Origin: Flavobacteriales bacterium
GTDB taxonomy: Bacteria > Bacteroidota > Bacteroidia > Flavobacteriales_F > PHOS-HE28
Direction: 5' to 3'
Assembly: GCA_017987115.1 (NCBI GenBank)
Contig: JAGNUG010000008.1
Coordinates: 1-60,920, forward strand
DNA length: 60,920 nt
The translations under genes were made by a program, and so were the position numbers. Each line of letters begins with the position of its first letter. The stretch's first letter is position 1. The notes below the pieces were generated by a model, which saw only the letters and a list, made by a program, of their open reading frames with translations, ran no database searches and was not told the origin of the DNA. Below, piece after piece: positions 41,458 through 51,147 of the stretch.

Positions 41458-43533
41458 ATGAAACTGTTCCTATCCTCAGTGCTTATTCTGGCACTTTCCG
41501 TGCCTACGATACAAGCACAAAATGGAGATGTACCGTTCAGTTGTAAAACGAACGACCTCCATCTCTTGGTTCCTGATCGGGCTGATGATCCTGCTCTGAT
41601 AGCCCAAATAGCCGCTGCTGATGCGGAGTTGGAGGTCTTTACTCAGGAATTCGAAGTAGACGCTTCACGCGGAGGAGGGAATTACACCATTCCGGTGGTA
41701 TTCCACATCATTCATGAGAATGGCCTTGAGAATATTTCCGATGAACAGGTCTATGACGCTATGCGTGTATTGAATGATGATTTCAACAAACTGAATAGCG
41801 ACTGGCAGAACGTTAGACCGGAATTCGTAGGTATTGTTTCTGACGTTGGAGTGAACTTTGAACTGGCCCGGAAAGACCCTCAAGGAAATTGCACCAAAGG
41901 CATTACGCGAACGGTTTCTGCACTTACGAACGTAGGTGACCAGGACATGAAAGACCTGATACAATGGCCACGGAACAAATACATGAACGTTTGGGTATGT
42001 GCCTACGCGGATGGTGCAGCGGGCTATACCTATCGTCCAGGTGCTGCGGACTTTTTCCCATCTGGTGATGGTATTGTGCTATTGCACAATTATACCGGTG
42101 CGATCGGGACCAGTTCACCCGGCCGCTCACGTACGTTGACGCACGAGACAGGCCATTGGCTGAACCTGAAACACACATGGGGTGATTCGAACGAACCCGT
42201 TTTAGCATCGAACTGCAATGATGAGGACAACGTTAGTGATACGCCGAATACCGTGGGTTGGACGAGCTGTGTATTGAGCGGCACCTCTTGTGGTAGCCTT
42301 GACAACGTTGAGAACTACATGGATTACAGCTATTGCTCCAAGATGTTCACCGAGGGACAGAAGACACGTATGATCGCTGCATTGAACAGCGGCACAGCAC
42401 AGCGAAGCAGTCTTTGGACAACGAACAACTTGAATGCGACCGGTGTGGGCTCACCAGCTATCCTGTGCGCAGCAGAGTTCACAAGCAGTGTTCAGGAAAT
42501 ATGCGCAGGCAGTACGGTCAATTTCAGTGATGTCAGCTATAATAGTGTTACGTCACGGACCTGGAGCTTTCCTGGCGGAACGCCCAGCACATCAACTGAC
42601 CCGAACCCAACTGTGACATACACTAATGCTGGCACCTACGCAGTAACACTGGATGTAACGGACGGCACTACGAATTTGTCAGTAACGACCAACGATCTTA
42701 TAGTCGTGTTGGCCAACCCTGGTGCTACAGTGCCGTTCAACGAAGGTTTCGAGAGCATGAGTTCGCTTAGTGGATCATCATGGACGGTAAATGACCCGGA
42801 TAACAACAATACATTCCAACTAACAAGTGCTGCTGCATTTTCGGGAAACAACAGTGTACGTTTATTGAATACGGCCTCTATGGCAACGCAATTGGACGAA
42901 TTCTACTCCGAACCATTTGACATGTCGAATGCAACGGATATCGTAGTCACTTTCCGATACGCATATGCACAGCGCAATACCACCAATGATGATCGCTTAA
43001 GGTTATACGTCTCCAACAATTGTGGAGATTCGTGGTCCATGAGAAAACAATTACGTGGATCCAGCGACCTGAACACGGCTGGCGGTACGGTTTCGAGCAG
43101 CTTCGTTCCCGCATCTGATCAATGGGGCTATGCTGAAGTGAACAATATCAGCAGCTCATACCATACCTCGGATTTCCGGATCAAATTCGAAAGTGAAAGC
43201 TATGGAGGCAATAATATCTATGTCGATGACATCAACCTGAATGGTATGCCGGTTGGGCTTGAAGAGGTTTCAGCGAACGGCGGCTCATTGATGATCATCC
43301 CGAATCCCGCTCAGGACAATGCTCAATTATTGATCGAAATGCCGACCAGTGACCAAGTGGTCATCGACCTGATCGATGTTACGGGGCGTAAGCTGATCGA
43401 ATTGCACAACGGTGGATTGCCAGGAGGAGATCAACGGATCGACCTACCGGTCTCTTCGCTACGAGCTGGTGTTTACATGGTGCGTCTACTTCAAGGTGAT
43501 CGCTCGGAAATTGTCCGGTTCGTCGTGAAGTGA
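41458..43533 (+). CDS. M43-type zinc metalloprotease, T9SS cargo, copy 2
   Basis: 691 residues from the ATG at 41458, which begins the signal peptide MKLFLSSVLILALSVPTIQA; an upstream in-frame ATG at 41386 is rejected since it precedes the signal. Same architecture as copy 1: propeptide, zinc site HETGHWLNLKHTWG (residues 229-242), ENYMDYSYCSKMFTEGQKTR Met-turn, PKD-like segment (RTWSFPGGTPSTSTDPNP), beta domain with GGNNIYVDDINLNGMPVGLE, and type A sorting domain (MIIPNPAQDNAQLLIEMP ... RAGVYMVRLLQGDRSEIVRF). The pair looks like a tandem duplication, with the catalytic and PKD parts well conserved and the propeptide and linkers diverged. A strong terminator follows 19 bp after the stop. Confidence 0.92.
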   Translation: MKLFLSSVLILALSVPTIQAQNGDVPFSCKTNDLHLLVPDRADDPALIAQIAAADAELEVFTQEFEVDASRGGGNYTIPVVFHIIHENGLENISDEQVYDAMRVLNDDFNKLNSDWQNVRPEFVGIVSDVGVNFELARKDPQGNCTKGITRTVSALTNVGDQDMKDLIQWPRNKYMNVWVCAYADGAAGYTYRPGAADFFPSGDGIVLLHNYTGAIGTSSPGRSRTLTHETGHWLNLKHTWGDSNEPVLASNCNDEDNVSDTPNTVGWTSCVLSGTSCGSLDNVENYMDYSYCSKMFTEGQKTRMIAALNSGTAQRSSLWTTNNLNATGVGSPAILCAAEFTSSVQEICAGSTVNFSDVSYNSVTSRTWSFPGGTPSTSTDPNPTVTYTNAGTYAVTLDVTDGTTNLSVTTNDLIVVLANPGATVPFNEGFESMSSLSGSSWTVNDPDNNNTFQLTSAAAFSGNNSVRLLNTASMATQLDEFYSEPFDMSNATDIVVTFRYAYAQRNTTNDDRLRLYVSNNCGDSWSMRKQLRGSSDLNTAGGTVSSSFVPASDQWGYAEVNNISSSYHTSDFRIKFESESYGGNNIYVDDINLNGMPVGLEEVSANGGSLMIIPNPAQDNAQLLIEMPTSDQVVIDLIDVTGRKLIELHNGGLPGGDQRIDLPVSSLRAGVYMVRLLQGDRSEIVRFVVK

Positions 43534-43552
43534 TCCTATTACCTGAATTAGT

Positions 43553-43586
43553 GAAGAAGCCCCTGCGTTGCAGGGGCTTCTTTGTT
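43553..43586 (+). terminator. Rho-independent terminator after protease copy 2
   Basis: gaagaagcccctgc, short loop, gcaggggcttcttt with a T-rich end. Stem of about 12 bp, 19 bp after the stop codon. Confidence 0.9.
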
Positions 43587-43697
43587 ACTGTAAACTACAT
43601 CGGGCATTTGGCTCATAATGGTCGTCACGCTAGCAGCAGAGCCTTCGCTGTCGGGTCAAAGCCGCTGTGCGGGATGAACTTCTCGCCGTGCCCGTAC

Positions 43698-43727
43698 AAA
43701 AAAACCCCGCTTTCGCGGGGTATTTTT
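43698..43727 (-). terminator. Terminator of tRNA-Gln
   Basis: On the minus strand ACCCCGC-GAAA-GCGGGGT followed by a run of T, directly after the tRNA 3' end. Confidence 0.9.
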
Positions 43728-43728
43728 G

Positions 43729-43801
43729 TTGTCCGACCAGGGCTCGAACCTGGACTCTTCTGGACCAAAACCAGACGTGTTGCCAATTACACCATCGGAC
43801 A
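43729..43801 (-). tRNA. tRNA-Gln (anticodon TTG), CCA not encoded
   Basis: 73 nt without CCA. Acceptor stem TGTCCGA/TCGGACA perfect, discriminator A; D-stem GTGT/ACAC; anticodon stem TCTGG/CCAGA enclosing TTTTGGT with anticodon TTG at 43766-43768; T-stem CCAGG/CCTGG. The base after the discriminator is not CCA (CAA), so CCA must be added after transcription, unlike tRNA-Ser in this window. Confidence 0.95.
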
Positions 43802-43929
43802 ATTTCACATTCTTTAAGCTACCATATTGGCTTAAGGAGGTGCAAATTTAACAAGATCCGCTATTCGGACGATGGTTCCATCAACTACTTTGGTATTTTC
43901 GCGGCTTATCGTTTCGTCCCCAGAGGAGT

Positions 43930-46900
43930 ATGCCGTACAAAAAACTGAATATCATCACCGGTTGGCTTGTGTTCTTGGTCGCCAGTTGGACCTATATCGC
44001 AACCATAGAACCCACTGCCAGTTTCTGGGATTGCGGTGAATTCATCGCCACGGCGTACAAATTGGAGGTCGGCCACCCTCCTGGAGCCCCCCTATTCATG
44101 ATATTGGCAAGATTAGCTGGCGCATTCGTTGATCCGGAGACCGTTCCATACGCTGTGAATGTGTTGAGCGCTATGGCAAGTGCCTTTACCATCTTGTTCC
44201 TGTTCTGGAGCATAACGCACATGGCCTATAAGTTGGCTACACGTAATGGCGCTGAGGTAACACTTGGAGCTGTGATCGCGATCATGGGCAGTGGGGTCGT
44301 GGGCGCATTGGCATACACTTGGAGCGATAGCTTCTGGTTCAGTGCGGTAGAAGGAGAGGTTTATGCGTTGTCCAGCTTTTTTACGGCCATTGTGTTCTGG
44401 GCCATTCTCAAATGGGAAAGTGAGGCCAATGAACCTCACAGCACGCGCTGGCTGATACTCATTGCCTATTTGATGGGTCTCAGCATTGGAGTTCACCTTT
44501 TGAACCTGCTATGCATCCCTGCGATCGCCTTCGTTTACTACTTCAAAAGGTATGAAGTTACCACGCTCGGTATCGTAAAAACGTTCATCGCATCGGCAGT
44601 GATCCTTGGTGCTATACAAGCGATCATTATCCCAGGTCTTGTTAAAGTGGCCAGCAAATTCGAATTGTTGTTCGTGAATGAAATGGGCATGCCCTTCAAT
44701 TCCGGCAACCTGATCTACATCCTTCTATTGGTGGGACTGATCGTATTCGGTATCCGACATACGCAACGCAAAGGGCTGGTTCTCTGGAACACGGTCATCC
44801 TTGGTGTAAGTGTGATCCTTATTGGATACAGCACCTACGCGATGATCGTTATTCGCAGCGCTGCTAACCCACCGATCGACGAGAACAATCCAGAGAACGT
44901 GTTCAACCTTTTGAGTTATTTGAACCGTGAACAATATGGGGATCGTCCATTGCTGAGTGGCCAATTCTGGGATTCACCGTATTCGAATGAACGCCTTGAC
45001 GGGACACCGGTCCATACCGCCACGTATTTGATCAAGAAGAACGACCGCCCGGTAAAGAAATTCTACGATCGCTGGAGCGCACAGCATTTCATTGCTGAAA
45101 ATCCCGACCATACCGTGGATCATGAATACATCATTACCGACCCACGCAAAGGAACCGAAGTCGTGTATGATGCGGATTTCACGATGCTATTCCCCCGCAT
45201 GTACAGTGCACAGGCCAATCACGAAGATGCTTATAAGAGCTGGAGTGATTTCAAGGGAACCCCGATAAGGACCATCGATCGGGAGAATAAACCGACGATC
45301 GTGTTCAAACCTACGTTCGCGGAGAACATTCGTTACTTCTTCTCCTACCAAATGGACTGGATGTACGGCAGGTATTTCATGTGGAATTTTGCTGGTAGAC
45401 AGAATGATGTGCAGGGCCACGGGAACAGCATGGATGGCAATTGGCTATCCGGTATTAAGCCTATTGATGCGGAACGACTGGGAAATCAGGATCAGTTACC
45501 TCCGAGCATGACCAATAACAAAGCATTCAACAGGTTCTATTATTTACCGTTGATCCTGGGGCTGATCGGCATGCTGTATCAAATTGTACGGCATAGTAAA
45601 GATGGCTCCGTGGTCGCACTACTTTTCCTATTCACCGGTGTGGCCATTGTGATCTACCTGAACCAAACACCGTATCAGCCACGTGAACGTGACTACGCAT
45701 ACGTAGGCTCCTTCTATGCTTTCGCGATATGGATAGGCCTTGGTGTGTTCGCATTGTACGATGCGGCTCGCACGCTTACCCAAAAGGAACTTATGACGGT
45801 CGTTGGCGGCGCATTGGGGGTCGGGGCACTGAAGTATGTAGTAGAAACCTTGCTCGGTGGAGACCATGCGACCTCTTACACTTTGCTTTATATGGCCTTA
45901 CTTGGAGGAGGCGCTGTTGCGGTGTTCCATGTATTAGGCAAAGCGCTGAAAAACGAAACAGTTGCTGGTGTACTTGCTACATTGATCGGTCTTACGGTAC
46001 CCGTGATCATGGTAGCAGAAGGATGGGACGATCACGACCGTAGCATACGAAAACCAGCACGTGACCTGGCAAGCAACTATCTTGAAAGTTGTGCCCCGAA
46101 TGCGATCCTCTTCACCAATGGCGACAATGACACGTTCCCACTTTGGTATGCGCAGGAAGTTGAAGGCATACGCACGGACATCCGCGTAGTGAACCTAAGC
46201 CTGCTGAACACCGATTGGTACATTGACCAGCAACGCAGGAAGGCCTATGAAAGCGAACCGGTTCCTTTCGGTATGGCACCTGAGCTTTATCGCCAAGGAA
46301 CGCGTGATGTTGTGGCGTTGATGCCGCGTGGTAACGATGGCTACCGCAACATCGATCAAATGATGGAGTTCGTTAGCAACCCGAAGAACACCGAAGTGTT
46401 GTTCCAACGCGGTGTGCGCGACTCTTACTTCCCGACCAACAAGTTCAGTATTCCTGTGGATAGCGCGACGGTGTTCAGCAACGGAACGCTCAGCGCTACG
46501 GATACGAACTGGGTGCGCAGTGTGGACTTCGAGATCCCGCGTCAAATGCTCTTGAAGAACAGCCTGATGGTATTGGACCTATTGGCACACAACGATTGGA
46601 AGCGCCCTATCTACTTTGCAGTGACGACCGGACCGGATAGCTACATCAACCTACAGGACCACTTCCAATTGGAAGGACTTACCTATCGTTTGGTTCCGGT
46701 ATTGAGCAAGAGTTCCAATCCGAATACGCAAGGCCGTGTTGCTGCGGATATCATGTACGAGAACGTAACCACTAAATTCCTGTGGGGAAATATGGACAGT
46801 CAGGAGCCGGTGTATCTGGATGAGAACATCCTGCGCATGACCACCAACCTGCGACTCCAGCTTAGCAGTCTTGCTGAAGAGTTGATCGCACAAGGGAAGG

Positions 46901-47292
46901 ATGACAAAGCGCTTGCTATCCTGGACCTTTCACTCAACAAGATGCCAGAACATAATGTTCCGTACGATCGGATCCTCTTACCAACTGTTGAGGCCTACTA
47001 CGCCATTGGTGAGGTTGAGAAAGGGAACGCATTGAGTGAGCGGATCTTTACGATCATGGAAGAGAACATGGTGTATTTCAATAGTCTGGAACCGCGCTTC
47101 GTAAGTCCTTTGAGCAACGAAATGGCCATCGCACATGCCGTCATGGGACGTTTGGCATCCGTTACATCACGTTCTGATACAGCCAAGGGAAAGTCACTTG
47201 AAGATCGTTTCCGCATAATGGAAGATGCCTATCAAGCCAAGCAATTGGAATTGCAAGGCGAAGGACGTCGTACCACAAGGCAGACGTTCTGA
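43930..47292 (+). CDS. DUF2723 family membrane protein, GT-C glycosyltransferase-like
   Basis: 1,120 residues. Eleven or more hydrophobic segments in the first 680 residues, then a soluble C-terminal half of about 440 residues with TPR-like helices (about 960-1060). The DUF2723 signature WDCGEFIATAYKLEVGHPPG lies at residues 33-52, where an Asp/Glu near the first membrane helix and an HPPG turn match the GT-C active-site layout. The eukaryotic relative TMEM260 is reported as a protein O-mannosyltransferase, so this protein may transfer a sugar from a lipid carrier to secreted proteins; this is inference. It follows a GAGGAG Shine-Dalgarno-like motif, is followed by a strong terminator and precedes a NodB deacetylase. 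Confidence 0.9.
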   Translation: MPYKKLNIITGWLVFLVASWTYIATIEPTASFWDCGEFIATAYKLEVGHPPGAPLFMILARLAGAFVDPETVPYAVNVLSAMASAFTILFLFWSITHMAYKLATRNGAEVTLGAVIAIMGSGVVGALAYTWSDSFWFSAVEGEVYALSSFFTAIVFWAILKWESEANEPHSTRWLILIAYLMGLSIGVHLLNLLCIPAIAFVYYFKRYEVTTLGIVKTFIASAVILGAIQAIIIPGLVKVASKFELLFVNEMGMPFNSGNLIYILLLVGLIVFGIRHTQRKGLVLWNTVILGVSVILIGYSTYAMIVIRSAANPPIDENNPENVFNLLSYLNREQYGDRPLLSGQFWDSPYSNERLDGTPVHTATYLIKKNDRPVKKFYDRWSAQHFIAENPDHTVDHEYIITDPRKGTEVVYDADFTMLFPRMYSAQANHEDAYKSWSDFKGTPIRTIDRENKPTIVFKPTFAENIRYFFSYQMDWMYGRYFMWNFAGRQNDVQGHGNSMDGNWLSGIKPIDAERLGNQDQLPPSMTNNKAFNRFYYLPLILGLIGMLYQIVRHSKDGSVVALLFLFTGVAIVIYLNQTPYQPRERDYAYVGSFYAFAIWIGLGVFALYDAARTLTQKELMTVVGGALGVGALKYVVETLLGGDHATSYTLLYMALLGGGAVAVFHVLGKALKNETVAGVLATLIGLTVPVIMVAEGWDDHDRSIRKPARDLASNYLESCAPNAILFTNGDNDTFPLWYAQEVEGIRTDIRVVNLSLLNTDWYIDQQRRKAYESEPVPFGMAPELYRQGTRDVVALMPRGNDGYRNIDQMMEFVSNPKNTEVLFQRGVRDSYFPTNKFSIPVDSATVFSNGTLSATDTNWVRSVDFEIPRQMLLKNSLMVLDLLAHNDWKRPIYFAVTTGPDSYINLQDHFQLEGLTYRLVPVLSKSSNPNTQGRVAADIMYENVTTKFLWGNMDSQEPVYLDENILRMTTNLRLQLSSLAEELIAQGKDDKALAILDLSLNKMPEHNVPYDRILLPTVEAYYAIGEVEKGNALSERIFTIMEENMVYFNSLEPRFVSPLSNEMAIAHAVMGRLASVTSRSDTAKGKSLEDRFRIMEDAYQAKQLELQGEGRRTTRQTF

Positions 47293-47306
47293 GCGGATCG
47301 AATGGA

Positions 47307-47348
47307 ACAGCGGACCGATGCAATAGCTTCGGTCCGCTGTTGTATTTT
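47307..47348 (+). terminator. Rho-independent terminator after the DUF2723 gene
   Basis: acagcggaccga / tcggtccgctgt form a perfect 12-bp stem with a 10-nt loop, followed by tgtatttt. Confidence 0.92.
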
Positions 47349-47374
47349 AACCCATTGCCTGAATAGCCCGTAGC

Positions 47375-48007
47375 ATGTTTTTCGCTCGAACGCCACCCCT
47401 GGTAAAACTACTCTACCCTGGACGGATCTGGAATATGGATCGCGAGGAGCGCACGGTCTACTTGACATTTGATGATGGCCCGATCCCGCAGTTGACACCG
47501 TGGGTGCTCGAACAATTAGTGGCCAATAATGCTAAAGCCACATTCTTCTGTATTGGTAAGAATGCTGATAAAGATCAGGTGATCCTAAAAAAGATCATTG
47601 AAGCTGGACATACGATCGGCAACCACTCATGGAGTCATTTGCGCGGAACCAGAACACCAACAGCGGCTTATGTCAAAGATGTACTTCGCGCTGATACCGC
47701 GTTGGGACTTATAGTTGGCGAAACCGCAAAACCATTATTCCGACCGCCTTATGGGCGCATTACGAATGACCAAGTTCGTGAGCTAAAGAACCGTTACCGG
47801 GTCGTGATGTGGGATGTCCTGAGCGGGGATTTTGATACGCGAACAACACCTGAGCAATGTCTGAAGAACGTAATACGGAATATCAGATCAGGCTCCATTG
47901 TTGTATTTCATGATAGCCTTAAAGCGGAAGAGCGGTTGCGCTATGCGCTTCCGCTGACGCTGGAATTCCTGAGAAAAGAAGGCTATACAATGAAAGCGAT
48001 ACGGTAG
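47375..48007 (+). CDS. Polysaccharide deacetylase family protein (NodB domain)
   Basis: 210 residues of the NodB homology domain. Metal/active-site motifs: TFDDGP (residues 31-36; Asp33 catalytic base, Asp34 metal), HSWSH (84-88, metal His), RPPYGR (about 122-127) and a C-terminal FHDS (HDS with His). Deacetylases of this group remove acetyl groups from GlcNAc in peptidoglycan or other polymers. No signal peptide is visible, so it may act inside, or the start could be upstream of 47375 (I saw no signal there). It follows the DUF2723 gene after a terminator, so it is probably separately transcribed. Convergent with the PorE-like gene (4 bp between stops). Confidence 0.9.
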   Translation: MFFARTPPLVKLLYPGRIWNMDREERTVYLTFDDGPIPQLTPWVLEQLVANNAKATFFCIGKNADKDQVILKKIIEAGHTIGNHSWSHLRGTRTPTAAYVKDVLRADTALGLIVGETAKPLFRPPYGRITNDQVRELKNRYRVVMWDVLSGDFDTRTTPEQCLKNVIRNIRSGSIVVFHDSLKAEERLRYALPLTLEFLRKEGYTMKAIR

Positions 48008-48011
48008 ACCA

Positions 48012-50213
48012 TTACAAGACCTTGACCACCTTGTATTCCGTCCGTCTGTTCACGGCATGTTCCTCATCCGAACATTCAGTTCCAGCAACACACCTGTTCA
48101 AGATCCTGCTGCTACCAAAACCTCTTGCCACAAGTCTATCCTTAGGAACCGCTTTACTTACCAGATAAGCCGTAGCTGCTTCTGCCTGTTTCTGGGTCAT
48201 CGGTTGGTGTTTGGTCACATCACCACGAGCGTCAGTGTACACGCAGATCTCGATCACCAATTGTGGGTTCACAAGCATGCGCTCCGCCAACGCATCGAGC
48301 TCCGTCTTGGCCAACGGGTCCAAGGTAGCTGACGAACTGTTCCAACGAACGAATTTGAGGGCAATTGCGCTGTCGAGAACGATCGGTTCAAATCGAAGAT
48401 CACGTGCTTGATTCAGATCGATCACACCTTGCTTCATACCGACGGTTGAAACCGGCACACTTTGTCCGAAGAACCCTGCTTTTTCAAAGAGCACCTCGAA
48501 CTCCTCGTTGGTCTGCAAGCGCATGCTGAAGTCGCCCCCGCTACCGGACCTGGTCGTCTCCGAAGAAAAACTACTGGTATTCACCACACTGATGTTCATG
48601 CCTTCGATGAAGCCAAGCCTGTCCTTATAGGAAACCGCACCGCGCATCCAGACACCTGCGTCCGCAACCAAGTGTACATCACGCGTTGTGATCTGTTCCT
48701 GCTCGATATTCTCCGTACTGAAATGCCCTTGGCCATCGTAACGACCAGCCATTTTGGCGACCACACGGTAGGCCTTGTTCTTTTCCACGGGGAACGTGTA
48801 CTCACCATTCGCATCAGTGAAAGCTGTACCGATCAGCTTCTTGTTCATATCATAAAGTTGAACCTCAGCAGCTATCACAGGCGTTTCGAATTCATCATCG
48901 ATAACATGCCCGGTACACAGGTAGCGTTCATCCAATGGGGCCAACATATCGAAACGATAAATATCGTCATCACCCATTCCACCGGACCTGTTGCTGGAGA
49001 AATAACCGTGTTCATCGTCCGCATCTATGATGAATGCAAAGTCATCTTTCGGTCCATTGATCGGCGCGCCAACATTCACCGCAGACTTATACATACCGTT
49101 CTCCATGCGCTGCGCAGCATAGATATCCAAACCGCCAAGGCCCGGGTGACCATTGCTCGCGAAGTACAACGTTCCCTTTGCACTAACGTACGGGAACACT
49201 TCATCCTGGGCCGTATTAATGGCATTGCCCAAGTTCTCCGGTTCACCCCATTGACCACCTTGATCACGGCATACGTAGATATCCGATCCACCATATCCAC
49301 CTGGCATGTCGCTTACGAAATAGAGCGTTCTACCATCCGTCGATAGAGCTGGGTGACCAACGGAGATCTCAGGGTTATTGAACAGGAACTGTTCCACATT
49401 TCCCCATCCATTGTTCTTGGGATACGCTTTGTAAATACCTAGCCTGCTGATACCATTCTGGCTTTTCTGTTTACGGCCTTTGAAGAAAGAGTTACGCGTG
49501 AACCAGATCACATCTCCACTTTTGCTCGCGGTAGCTGGCCCTTCATGCAGCTTCGTATTCACGTCACCTTCCACCGCATTGGCATTCGTAAGATCCATAT
49601 CCGATCCTCTAACCGCAGTGAAGAGATCCAGAAAAGGTTGATCATTCCAAGCGGCCCTTCGCTCAACGATCGTAGTAAGGTTCCTTGAGCTTGAGAACAG
49701 CACTTTATCGGTACCTAGCCAACATGTACCAAAATCCGAATACGGCGTATTGATACCAACGGAACGGACTGTGAACCGATCGGTATCCTGCGTAAGTTTT
49801 TTTGCAAAGCCATTGATGTTGCTCCTTCGAACATTGGCATCATTGGAAGAGACCAAGAGATAACGGTCCATCCATTCTTCTGCTTCTTCATAGCGCCCGT
49901 TGCTTTTCAAAGCCTCGGCATAATTGTACATGTCCAATGGTTCGCGACTCATGAACTTCACCACGGAAGCGAACCATTGTTCGGCTTCCAAGGTCTTGCC
50001 TATGTTCATATAGCTCATCCCAAGCCGGCGCGTAACGTGCTCACTGACGGCACCTAGTTCAGCTGCTATGGTGTACTCCGGAATGGCGCGTGAATAGGCC
50101 ATTTGTTCGAAGAACTTATCCCCTTCATTCACATGATAGTCCGCTTTGGTCTGAGCAACGGAGGATCCCATTGAGAACAAACCAAGAACGACTATGACAA
50201 CGCGGAATAACAT
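48012..50213 (-). CDS. PorE-like protein: TPR, propeller, CRD and OmpA domains
   Basis: 733 residues. Signal peptide MLFRVVIVVLGLFSMGSSVA. Domains in order: TPR-like repeats (about 25-130, QMAYSRAIPEYTIAAELG ... EAEQWFASVVKF); a WD40/PD40-like propeller (about 140-420, GHPALSTDGRTLYFVSDMPG and SAKGTLYFASNGHPGLGG, DEHGYFSSNRSGGMGDDDIY); a carboxypeptidase regulatory-like domain (about 430-520, DANGEYTFPVEKNKAYRVVA); and a C-terminal OmpA/peptidoglycan-binding domain (VIEICVYTDARGDVTKHQPM ... LVARGFGSS). This order is that of PorE, an outer-membrane-associated T9SS protein that binds peptidoglycan. Third gene of an operon with a PorP and the giant protein; 4 bp after the porP stop. Confidence 0.85.
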   Translation of the reverse strand: MLFRVVIVVLGLFSMGSSVAQTKADYHVNEGDKFFEQMAYSRAIPEYTIAAELGAVSEHVTRRLGMSYMNIGKTLEAEQWFASVVKFMSREPLDMYNYAEALKSNGRYEEAEEWMDRYLLVSSNDANVRRSNINGFAKKLTQDTDRFTVRSVGINTPYSDFGTCWLGTDKVLFSSSRNLTTIVERRAAWNDQPFLDLFTAVRGSDMDLTNANAVEGDVNTKLHEGPATASKSGDVIWFTRNSFFKGRKQKSQNGISRLGIYKAYPKNNGWGNVEQFLFNNPEISVGHPALSTDGRTLYFVSDMPGGYGGSDIYVCRDQGGQWGEPENLGNAINTAQDEVFPYVSAKGTLYFASNGHPGLGGLDIYAAQRMENGMYKSAVNVGAPINGPKDDFAFIIDADDEHGYFSSNRSGGMGDDDIYRFDMLAPLDERYLCTGHVIDDEFETPVIAAEVQLYDMNKKLIGTAFTDANGEYTFPVEKNKAYRVVAKMAGRYDGQGHFSTENIEQEQITTRDVHLVADAGVWMRGAVSYKDRLGFIEGMNISVVNTSSFSSETTRSGSGGDFSMRLQTNEEFEVLFEKAGFFGQSVPVSTVGMKQGVIDLNQARDLRFEPIVLDSAIALKFVRWNSSSATLDPLAKTELDALAERMLVNPQLVIEICVYTDARGDVTKHQPMTQKQAEAATAYLVSKAVPKDRLVARGFGSSRILNRCVAGTECSDEEHAVNRRTEYKVVKVL

Positions 50214-50217
50214 GGGT

Positions 50218-51147
50218 TCAGAAATAGCGCGGTGATATGGTTCTTCCGTTCACGAATCTCAGATCATAGCTCAACATGATCTCATGTGTACCTGCATTGT
50301 ACGCACCGATCTTTGTCGTTGTAAGGTCGAACGCATAGCCCGCTCGGAATTGATCGGTAATACGATATTGGCCCATTACACCGAATGAATTTCCGAGTCG
50401 GTACATAACACCGAACCAGATCTTTTCGCGGAACAGAAAATTAGCGTTCAGGTCCAAGGAAAGCGGTGCACCTTCAACCACACGCATCATAACGGATGGT
50501 TTGAATTTCAGATCACGATCCAATTCAAAGACATAACCACCCATCAGAAAATAATGGCGTGCTTCAGTGGATGTGACCAATGCCGTTGCACTTGCAGCAT
50601 CGATATCATTCGTGAGCAGTTTTGGTGCGGAAAGTCCAATGTAATACGTTGGGCTATGCCAAAAAAGACCGAAACCGAAATTGGGGAGCAATGTTGAAGA
50701 AATGTTGACACTTGCTGGATCGGGATCAACACTGGAGAGCGAGCTTAGGTCCGCTTTATAGAGATTAACTCCTCCTTTGAGTCCGAAGGCAAGCTGAGTT
50801 TTTTCTCCCGTCCGAATGCGATAAGCAAGGTCCAAATAAGCTCCTGTCTGTTTCGTTGGCCCGATCTTATCATTGATGGCAGAAAAGCCCAGAGCTATTT
50901 TTTTACTTTTCAGTGGTGTGTGAAATGCGAACGTCTGCGTTGCTGGAGCGCCTTCGAAGCCGACCCATTGATGGCGACTGAGCGCCATGATGGTGAACAC
51001 ATCGGCACTGCCCGCATAGGCCGGGTTGAAGGCCAACGTATTGAACATGTATTGGCTGTACATGGGGTCCTGCTGAGCCGAACAAGGCAGTGTTGCCATT
51101 CCACAGACCAACCCTATCGCCATAATGATATGTCGGCGATGGATCAT
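50218..51147 (-). CDS. PorP/SprF-family outer-membrane protein, copy 1
   Basis: 309 residues from the ATG at 51147, which overlaps the stop codon of the giant upstream gene by 4 bp (ATGA). Signal peptide (MIHRRHIIMAIGLVCGMATL, cleaved before AQQDPM); the frame continues upstream inside the giant gene and is not used. The family hallmarks are DPMYSQYMFNTLAFNPAYAG at the mature N-terminus, a repeated beta-barrel pattern and RYF C-terminus. PorP/SprF proteins help to attach or anchor T9SS type B cargo, such as SprB in gliding flavobacteria. The coupling to the giant protein suggests it is a dedicated partner. Confidence 0.93.
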   Translation of the reverse strand: MIHRRHIIMAIGLVCGMATLPCSAQQDPMYSQYMFNTLAFNPAYAGSADVFTIMALSRHQWVGFEGAPATQTFAFHTPLKSKKIALGFSAINDKIGPTKQTGAYLDLAYRIRTGEKTQLAFGLKGGVNLYKADLSSLSSVDPDPASVNISSTLLPNFGFGLFWHSPTYYIGLSAPKLLTNDIDAASATALVTSTEARHYFLMGGYVFELDRDLKFKPSVMMRVVEGAPLSLDLNANFLFREKIWFGVMYRLGNSFGVMGQYRITDQFRAGYAFDLTTTKIGAYNAGTHEIMLSYDLRFVNGRTISPRYF

